Below, one piece after another: positions 58,425 to 64,000 of a stretch of 64,000 nucleotides of DNA (positions are counted from its first letter, which is position 1; each line of letters begins with the position of its first letter). The position numbers were made by a program, and so were the translations under genes. This DNA is from Paludibacter propionicigenes WB4 (lineage in GTDB: Bacteria > Bacteroidota > Bacteroidia > Bacteroidales > Paludibacteraceae), in the NCBI RefSeq assembly GCF_000183135.1, contig NC_014734.1, positions 1,488,001-1,552,000 on the forward strand, read 5' to 3'. Below the pieces are notes generated by a model. It was not told the origin of the DNA and ran no database searches. It worked only from the letters and a program-made list of their open reading frames with translations.

Positions 58425-59219
58425 CTATTGGATCAGAAGCGATGTCATCGAAAGAGAACCCATAACTGTCTTATCATTAAAAAATGAAAGCTTATCGCTT
58501 TCTCGTTTGATAGCCAGCGTATAAAGAAGTGGTAAAAAATGCTCAGGAGTTGGCACAGCCAGTTGAACATCTTTGCCTAATAAATTGTAGTCGATTAACT
58601 CCTTATGCCCGTTGTTTATAATCAACTTTTTAATTTTATCGTTCGCCTCAACAGCCCAATCATGACCATATTCCTCGTCATCTGCTTTATCCCAGGCTAC
58701 CTTGCTCAAGTTATGAACGATATTACCGCTACCGATTATCAGTACCCCTTTGTCTCGCAACGAAGTCAGCTCCCTGGCAAATTCATAATGTTCCTTAGGT
58801 GATTTGTGATAATCCAGACTCAGCTGAATAACAGGTATATTTGCCTGTGGATACATGCGCCGGATTACACTCCATGCACCATGATCCAACCCCCACTTCT
58901 GATCAGAATGAATATGGGCATCGGCAAAAGAGTCTATTATTTCACTTGCCAGTTCTGGACTTCCGGGAGCAGAATATTGCACTTCATACAGTTCACGGGG
59001 AAATCCGCCAAAATCGTGGATCGTCGGAGGTTGCTGCATAGCAGTTATTTGTGTACCACGGGTTTCCCAATGCGCAGATATGCAGATTATAGCTTTAGGT
59101 AAAGGTAAAGTTTCACCTAATTTTCTCCAGCTTTGAGAAAACTCATTATCCTCAATAGCGTACATTGGGCTACCATGGCCGACAAATAATACCGGCATAG
59201 ACAGATTTGAACTATTCAT
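58425..59219 (-). CDS. ygiD: 4,5-DOPA dioxygenase extradiol family protein (YgiD-like)
   Basis: A 264-residue class III ring-opening dioxygenase. Metal-binding histidines are in LFVGHGSPMYAI near residue 15 and ISAHWETRG near residue 49, a third in DYHKSPKEHYEF and a further one in GSGNIVHNLSKVAW, the zinc/iron pocket of the LigB family. Bacterial YgiD can open DOPA but the natural substrate is unclear. It is a single gene in minus orientation, separated from malQ by a 430-bp gap. Confidence 0.85.
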   Translation of the reverse strand: MNSSNLSMPVLFVGHGSPMYAIEDNEFSQSWRKLGETLPLPKAIICISAHWETRGTQITAMQQPPTIHDFGGFPRELYEVQYSAPGSPELASEIIDSFADAHIHSDQKWGLDHGAWSVIRRMYPQANIPVIQLSLDYHKSPKEHYEFARELTSLRDKGVLIIGSGNIVHNLSKVAWDKADDEEYGHDWAVEANDKIKKLIINNGHKELIDYNLLGKDVQLAVPTPEHFLPLLYTLAIKRESDKLSFFNDKTVMGSLSMTSLLIQ

Positions 59220-59653
59220 TATTCTTAATTATTATTTCTGCAATTTACACAAATTTGAGTTATTGCACACTTATTTTCTTCATTTTTTCAAATCCATTCT
59301 CACAATCTTTTACCAACAATCTCTCCAAATTCATAATCACCTGAAACTATCAAAACGAATTAAGCATCAATTTAAAAACATTAAACATCAGGCAATTAGA
59401 CAAGACAAAGATAGTAAATATGTTATACTAAAAACATTCAGTATTCAAAAAAGTTTCCGAAAAAATCAAAATCAATTTCAACGCAAAAAACATCCGGCAA
59501 ACACTCATTTAATGCATTCAATTTTGCTAACACATTCTGCTATACACTATAATTCAAACGTTTGCAGTCCTTCAGCCTATTGTAGCTGACCCTGAACTTT
59601 ATATTATGCTTTATTTTTCGTATTTTTGTAGAGATTTTTTAATCGCACAGGCC
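59220..59653. other. 434-bp intergenic region between ygiD and malQ
   Basis: No convincing gene is seen. A plus-strand frame of about 108 codons (59263-59589) has an implausible His/Asn/Gln/Lys-rich composition and no promoter. From about 59280 to 59580 the plus strand is strikingly poor in G (few G, many A and C). Only the malQ promoter (59621-59628) is recognisable. Confidence 0.6.
59621..59628 (+). promoter_or_regulatory. -7 element for malQ
   Basis: TATTTTTG lies 25 bp before the ATG at 59654 but inside a longer reading frame that opens at 59606, so it decides the start. Confidence 0.7.
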
Positions 59654-62338
59654 ATGAAAATACAATTCAATATACATTATAAAACCCAATGGGGACAATC
59701 TATGTATCTGTTGATTTACAAATCAGCGGAACAACCTGAGAACAGTTCTTCGGAAGGTATTATTATGCAATGCAACGAGAAATCGGAATGGAACACTGAA
59801 ATATCATTGGATTCTGCTGGCTCGATTTGCTACCAATACGCCATACTTAATCCAGACAAATCTTTTGATTACGAATATGGTGGCATCCGAAAAGTTGAAC
59901 TGACTCCGTCAAAAGAAACTGTTCTGATCTACGACAACTGGCGCGCATCTTACGGCGACAGTCCATTTATAACAGCAGCATTTTCAGATTGTTTCTTCAA
60001 TCGCACAAAATCAAATGACGAAACTCACACTACTGAAGGCAGCCTGATTCTTCGCCTGAATTGCCCACAAATGGAGCCTGACCGCCACTTTGCCATAGTT
60101 GGCAATCAGGAAGTATTGGGAAATTGGGATGTTACTCATAAGGTCAGACTTAACGAATCGCAATTTCCCATTTGGAGCATCAGCCTTGATGTCGAGAAAA
60201 TCTCTTTTCCCCTTGAATATAAGTATCTGATTGTCGACACAAAAACCGATGAAGTACTGGCCTGGGGTGGTGGCCCAAACAGAATTCTTCAGCAGGCAGA
60301 AAAACAATCACTTACCGTGGTTAATGACGAACATTTTATCAGAACTATCCCCTCGTGGAGAGGTGCAGGTGTGGCAATTCCGGTGTTCTCGCTTCGTAGC
60401 GAAAAAAGTTTTGGAATCGGAGAGTTCAATGATTTAAAGAAAATGGTGGATTGGGCAAAAAAAACAGGTCAACGCATTATACAAACTCTGCCCATCAACG
60501 ACACCATTCTTTACCACACCAATTACGATTCATACCCTTACAATGCGGTTTCTGTTTATGCTTTGCATCCTATCTATTTGAATTTAGACAGTTTAGGCAA
60601 ACTCAAAACAAAAAAACAGAAGGATTATTTTCTCGCTAAAAAGCAAGAGCTCAACGCTCAGACTTTTTCTGATTACCAGCATGTAATGAATACCAAATGG
60701 GAGTTTTTTAAAATTATCTACCCCCAGGAAAGCCCTGCTGTTTTTGCATCAGAAGACTATAAAACATTTTTTGAAGCCAATAAAGAATGGCTGGTTCCCT
60801 ATGCAGCATTCTCTTACCTGCGGGATTTGTACGGCACACCCGAATTTGGTAAATGGCCTGACCACAATATCTACAATTCAACAGAAATAGAAACCTTATC
60901 AGCTCCTGATCAGGCTCATTATAATGACATTGCTATCTTTTACTTCCTGCAATATCATTTGCATAAACAATTGGTTGAAGTACACGATTATGCACGAGCC
61001 AACGGAATTGCAATAAAAGGCGATATTCCTATCGGCGTAAGCCCCCGAAGCGTTGACGCCTGGGTAGATCCTTATCTTTTTGACACTGATTTGCAAGCCG
61101 GAGCACCCCCCGATGATTTTTCGGCAACAGGTCAAAACTGGGGTTTTCCTACGTACAATTGGGAATTAATGGAAGAAAACGGATACGAGTGGTGGAAAAA
61201 ACGATTCCAAAAGCTCGCAGAATATTTTGACGCATACCGCATTGATCACATCCTTGGCTTCTTCAGAATTTGGGGAATTCCGGTGGATGCTGTATGGGGA
61301 TTAACCGGCAGTTTCCAACCTGCTTTGCCATTTTCCTATCAGGAACTTGAATCGAAAGGAGTTTGGGTTGATGAGGATAGATTCCTGAAACCTTATTTAA
61401 AAGAGCATGTTCTGTATGCAACTTTTGGAAAGTACACCGACGATGTTATACGGGAATATCTTTTACCTGATGGTTGGCAAAATTACAAGTTCAAACCCGA
61501 GTTTGATACGCAGAAAAAGATTGAGAAACATTTTGCAACTCTCGGATACAACTTCGGAAATAAGGAAGTGCTCATTCGGGATGGTTTGTATATGCTTCAC
61601 TGCGAAGTTCTTTTCGTTCGCGACTCACATCAACCGAACAAAATACATCCGCGAATTTCGATGCATAATTCGGCTACGTTCCGTGATTTGCCCGAAAACA
61701 CTCGCCGATTACTTGATAAAATATATGTGGACTACTTCTATCATCGCCATACTGAATTTTGGAAACAGCAGGCTTTGAAGAAACTTCCGGCTTTAATATC
61801 AGCAACGAATATGCTGGTTTGTGGCGAAGATTTGGGCATGGTGCCCGATTCGGTGCCGGACGTTATGAATAATCTTGAAATTCTCAGTCTGGAAATACAA
61901 CGAATGCCTAAAAAGCCAAACACCGAATTTGCAATGCCTTCGGATGCTCCATACAGATCAGTCTGTACAACTTCCACTCACGACATGAATCCGATACGTG
62001 CATGGTGGGAAGAAGACCCGGTTTTAACCCAACGTTTTTACAATAGAGCGCTGGGAATGCAAGGTCCGGCACCTGCTACCTGCGAAAACTGGATTGCAGA
62101 ACGCATTATCGAGCAACATCTGGAATCAAATGCCATGTTGATAATTTTACCGTGGCAGGATTGGATGGCGCTGGACTCTACTCTTTGTCTAGAACATCCG
62201 TTTGCAGAACGTATCAACGTGCCAAGCAATCCAAGAAATTTCTGGTGCTACAGAATGCACATGACGCTGGAACAGCTATTGAAGGAGAGCAAATTTAATA
62301 GCAAAATAAAAGAAATGATTGAAAAATCAGGTCGGTAG
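59654..62338 (+). CDS. malQ: 4-alpha-glucanotransferase (GH77) with two N-terminal starch-binding domains
   Basis: The 894-residue disproportionating enzyme transfers alpha-1,4-glucan chains in maltodextrin and glycogen metabolism. Two CBM20-like domains (about residues 1-105 and 115-235, the second with HFAIVGNQEVLGNWDV) precede the GH77 barrel, as in plant DPE2. GH77 motifs seen are FGIGEFNDLKKMVDWAKKTGQ, YDSYPYNAVSVYALHPIYLN, the catalytic nucleophile Asp in DAYRIDHILGFFRIW, the acid/base Glu in VCGEDLGMVPDSV and STHDMNPIRAWW. The chosen start follows the promoter element. This is the common Bacteroidetes form and is cytoplasmic (no signal peptide). Confidence 0.95.
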   Translation: MKIQFNIHYKTQWGQSMYLLIYKSAEQPENSSSEGIIMQCNEKSEWNTEISLDSAGSICYQYAILNPDKSFDYEYGGIRKVELTPSKETVLIYDNWRASYGDSPFITAAFSDCFFNRTKSNDETHTTEGSLILRLNCPQMEPDRHFAIVGNQEVLGNWDVTHKVRLNESQFPIWSISLDVEKISFPLEYKYLIVDTKTDEVLAWGGGPNRILQQAEKQSLTVVNDEHFIRTIPSWRGAGVAIPVFSLRSEKSFGIGEFNDLKKMVDWAKKTGQRIIQTLPINDTILYHTNYDSYPYNAVSVYALHPIYLNLDSLGKLKTKKQKDYFLAKKQELNAQTFSDYQHVMNTKWEFFKIIYPQESPAVFASEDYKTFFEANKEWLVPYAAFSYLRDLYGTPEFGKWPDHNIYNSTEIETLSAPDQAHYNDIAIFYFLQYHLHKQLVEVHDYARANGIAIKGDIPIGVSPRSVDAWVDPYLFDTDLQAGAPPDDFSATGQNWGFPTYNWELMEENGYEWWKKRFQKLAEYFDAYRIDHILGFFRIWGIPVDAVWGLTGSFQPALPFSYQELESKGVWVDEDRFLKPYLKEHVLYATFGKYTDDVIREYLLPDGWQNYKFKPEFDTQKKIEKHFATLGYNFGNKEVLIRDGLYMLHCEVLFVRDSHQPNKIHPRISMHNSATFRDLPENTRRLLDKIYVDYFYHRHTEFWKQQALKKLPALISATNMLVCGEDLGMVPDSVPDVMNNLEILSLEIQRMPKKPNTEFAMPSDAPYRSVCTTSTHDMNPIRAWWEEDPVLTQRFYNRALGMQGPAPATCENWIAERIIEQHLESNAMLIILPWQDWMALDSTLCLEHPFAERINVPSNPRNFWCYRMHMTLEQLLKESKFNSKIKEMIEKSGR

Positions 62339-62362
62339 TTTTTAGTCGGTAGTTCATAGTAA
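62332..62362 (+). repeat. GTCGGTAGTT direct repeat after malQ
   Basis: GTCGGTAGTTTTTA and GTCGGTAGTTCATA follow each other across the malQ stop. The same GTCGGTAGTT unit also occurs twice at 34463-34493 after the DoxX gene. Confidence 0.6.
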
Positions 62363-62410
62363 AAAGCAAGTAGATAATAATCAAATACAAAAAATAATTC
62401 AACAAGAAAA

Positions 62411-63577
62411 ATGAGCGATCAGCGTTACAATTTAAGAGGCGTTTCTGCATCGAAAGAAGATGTACACAATGCAATTAAGAATATAGATAAAGGTTTATTT
62501 CCAAAGGCTTTTTGCAAGATTATCCCTGATTTTTTAGGCAACGATCCTGACTATTGCAACATCATGCACGCTGATGGAGCAGGCACCAAATCGTCGCTTG
62601 CTTATGTTTACTGGAAAGAAACCGGTGATATTTCAGTATGGAAAGGCATTGCACAAGATGCGCTAATTATGAATATTGATGATTTACTGTGCGTTGGGGC
62701 TACAGACAATATACTTCTTTCATCTACCATCGGAAGAAACAAAAACAGAATTCCGGGTGAAGTTATTTCAGCTATCATTAACGGAACCAATGAATTGGTT
62801 GAAGAGCTGGCCAACATGGGTGTAAACATTTACCCAACCGGTGGTGAAACAGCCGATGTCGGCGATCTGGTCCGCACAATAATAGTTGACAGCACGGTTA
62901 CCTGCCGCATGAAACGCGCGGATGTCATAGACAATGCCAACATTCAACCCGGTGATGTAATTGTCGGACTTTCGTCGAGTGGACAAGCTACATACGAAAA
63001 GGAATATAACGGCGGAATGGGAAGTAATGGTCTTACTTCGGCTCGTCACGATGTCTTTGCTAACTACCTGGCGGCAAAATATCCTGAAAGCTACAACGCC
63101 GATATTCCTCAGGAGTTGGCTTATTCGGGTTCTTGCAAACTCACCGATGCAGTTGAAGGTTTGGGTATTGATGCCGGGAAACTGGTGTTATCTCCGACAC
63201 GCACCTATGCTCCGGTGGTAAAAAAATTATTGTCAGAACTTCGACCTAATATTCACGGAATGGTGCATTGTTCGGGAGGTGCGCAAACCAAAATTCTGCA
63301 CTTTATCGACAACCTGAAAGTGGTAAAAAACAATCTTTTCCCTGTTCCTCCTCTGTTCCAACTAATTCAGAAAGAATCAGGAACCGATTGGAAAGAGATG
63401 TACAAGGTGTTCAACATGGGACATAGACTGGAAGTATATTTACCGGCAGAATACGCCCAACAAGTTATTGAAATATCCAAATCATTCAACATCGATGCAC
63501 AAATCGTAGGCTATTGCGAACATTCCGATAAAAAGGAACTATTGATTGAAAGCGAGTTTGGAAAGTTTGAGTATTAA
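62411..63577 (+). CDS. purM: AIR synthase-related protein, phosphoribosylformylglycinamidine cyclo-ligase (PurM)
   Basis: Catalyses the ATP-dependent closure of FGAM to AIR in purine synthesis. The 388-residue protein, longer than the E. coli enzyme (about 345), is typical of the Bacteroidetes AIRS form. It carries the first-domain motif DGAGTKSSLAYVYWKETGDISVWKGIAQDALIMNIDDLLCVGA, of which the landmarks HADGAGTKSSLAY and IAQDALIMNIDDLL suffice. TGGETADVGDLVRT is also seen. A 21-bp tandem-repeat array starts 3 bp after the stop codon. No other pur genes are adjacent. Confidence 0.9.
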   Translation: MSDQRYNLRGVSASKEDVHNAIKNIDKGLFPKAFCKIIPDFLGNDPDYCNIMHADGAGTKSSLAYVYWKETGDISVWKGIAQDALIMNIDDLLCVGATDNILLSSTIGRNKNRIPGEVISAIINGTNELVEELANMGVNIYPTGGETADVGDLVRTIIVDSTVTCRMKRADVIDNANIQPGDVIVGLSSSGQATYEKEYNGGMGSNGLTSARHDVFANYLAAKYPESYNADIPQELAYSGSCKLTDAVEGLGIDAGKLVLSPTRTYAPVVKKLLSELRPNIHGMVHCSGGAQTKILHFIDNLKVVKNNLFPVPPLFQLIQKESGTDWKEMYKVFNMGHRLEVYLPAEYAQQVIEISKSFNIDAQIVGYCEHSDKKELLIESEFGKFEY

Positions 63578-63579
63578 CC

Positions 63580-63786
63580 GCTAAAGACACGGCAGGATAT
63601 TCTAAAGATATTGCAGAACGTTCTAAAGACTTAGCAGGACATTCTAAAGCAATAGCAGAGAATTCTAAAGGCATAGCAAAACATTCTAAAGACTTAGCAG
63701 GACATTTTAAAGACTTAGCAAAACGGTCTAAACACCTAGCAGAACATTCTAAACGTTCGGCAGAGAGTTCTAAACTATCAAAGAAT
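63580..63786. repeat. Tandem array of nine 21-bp units behind purM
   Basis: Units start at 63580, 63601, 63622, 63643, 63664, 63685, 63706, 63727 and 63748, with a partial tenth at 63769. The consensus begins TCTAAAGACTTAGCAG and continues to GACAT; individual units differ at a few positions. In one plus-strand frame each unit reads as a heptapeptide such as SKDLAGH, SKAIAEN or SKGIAKH. No start codon exists in that frame, and a stop lies at 63568, just before the array. The frame ends at TAG 63805-63807. Confidence 0.85.
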
Positions 63787-63810
63787 AGGAGACTGACTTA
63801 CACATAGTCA

Positions 63811-63843
63811 AGAGCCCTGAAAGAAAATTTCTTTCAGGGCTCT
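63811..63843. terminator. Strong bidirectional stem-loop after the repeat array
   Basis: AGAGCCCTGAAAGAAA and TTTCTTTCAGGGCTCT pair perfectly over 16 bp around one base, between purM and the convergent MarC-family gene. Confidence 0.8.
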
Positions 63844-63884
63844 TGCTGTTATGTGACTTTAGCTATTTCGTAGGAGTACCTGAC

Positions 63885-64000
63885 TTACTTCAGTAAAAAA
63901 CCTATATTCGTGGTAAATAGCTTTACAGCTATGGCTAGCAGGATTATTCCGAAAAATTTCCGAAGAATGTAAATTCCACCATCGCCAATAAGCTTCTCTA
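63885..64000 (-). CDS. C-terminal end of a MarC family membrane protein, cut by window end
   Basis: An open minus-strand frame ends at TAA (63885-63887). Its translation, KLIGDGGIYILRKFFGIILL followed by AIAVKLF, matches the last conserved segment and final helix of MarC/UPF0056 membrane proteins. Family function is uncertain (once linked to antibiotic resistance in error). The rest of the gene lies beyond the window. Confidence 0.65.
   Translation of the reverse strand, partial: EKLIGDGGIYILRKFFGIILLAIAVKLFTTNIGFLLK

Noticed and set aside
59263-59589. 108-codon plus-strand frame between ygiD and malQ
   Set aside because: His/Asn/Gln/Lys-rich, no family resemblance, and no promoter or neighbour support; treated as a chance frame in G-poor DNA.
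63486-63674. 62-codon minus-strand frame with heptads (SAIALEC, PAKSLER)
   Set aside because: Arises because a 21-bp repeat is open in more than one frame; it overlaps the end of purM in antisense.

Overview
The window looks like ordinary chromosome of a member of the Bacteroidales; a Paludibacter-like or related fermentative lineage is my guess, not something the sequence proves. The evidence is consistent. Promoters repeatedly carry the Bacteroidetes -7 element TAnnTTTG, often with TTG 19-20 bp upstream. Start codons lack Shine-Dalgarno sequences and sit in A-rich leaders. The gene content and order are also typical: YfhO-FtsX-DUF3098-UppP-TruB-QueA, DUF4286-RuvC, DUF1599-DoxX-TpiA, SufS-SufE, and a CBM20-containing 4-alpha-glucanotransferase. 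No rRNA operon, CRISPR array, prophage or plasmid gene is visible. One tRNA gene, tRNA-Ala(GGC), is present.

Layout. 1-2.7 kb: the tail of a DCC-family thiol oxidoreductase and a class A penicillin-binding protein. 2.9-4.3 kb: a small lipoprotein and a voltage-gated potassium channel, separated by a long imperfect inverted repeat. 4.4-10.9 kb: a six-gene minus-strand operon for envelope and tRNA modification. 11-12.8 kb: sufS-sufE. 12.9-14 kb: DUF4286-ruvC back to back with tRNA-Ala. 14-16 kb: an overlapping DUF3037/HipA-like kinase pair, then a REP-associated tyrosine transposase with mirrored hairpin arms. 16-20.3 kb: radA, a DUF4143 ATPase with an array of short motifs at its promoter, and a MATE transporter. 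20.4-31.3 kb: two very large exported proteins (alpha-2-macroglobulin-like and TPR/DUF3857/transglutaminase-like) flanking tcdA. 31.5-36.7 kb: RlpA, DUF1599, DoxX, TpiA, a Sua5-like protein and small proteins. 36.9-45.8 kb: an accessory metabolic block with a tannase-family hydrolase, an orphan Na+-translocating decarboxylase beta subunit, a multidomain GH3 enzyme and a predicted beta-propeller protein. 45.9-51.5 kb: lpxH, DUF59, thioesterase, O-methyltransferase, M16 protease, topB. 51.8-58.2 kb: flavodiiron protein, nadE, an MscS channel, serS, rpmA/rplU. 58.4-64 kb: a DOPA-dioxygenase-like protein, malQ, a purM homologue followed by a 21-bp tandem-repeat array, and the end of a MarC-family gene.

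Functionally this is mostly housekeeping: cell wall and lipid A synthesis, tRNA modification, Fe-S assembly, recombination and repair, glycan breakdown. The flavodiiron protein and the Na+ decarboxylase subunit fit an anaerobic fermentative life.

I found no complete new defence or biosynthetic system. The structures least explained by ordinary annotation are the mirror-image REP/RAYT element (15.24-15.96 kb), the heptad-coding 21-bp array behind purM (63.58-63.8 kb), the helically phased motifs upstream of the DUF4143 ATPase (18.79-18.85 kb), the attC-like inverted repeat (3.48-3.59 kb), the orphan decarboxylase subunit with its 37-residue partner (39.1-40.5 kb), and a family of degenerate 7/14-bp intergenic tandem repeats spread over the window.
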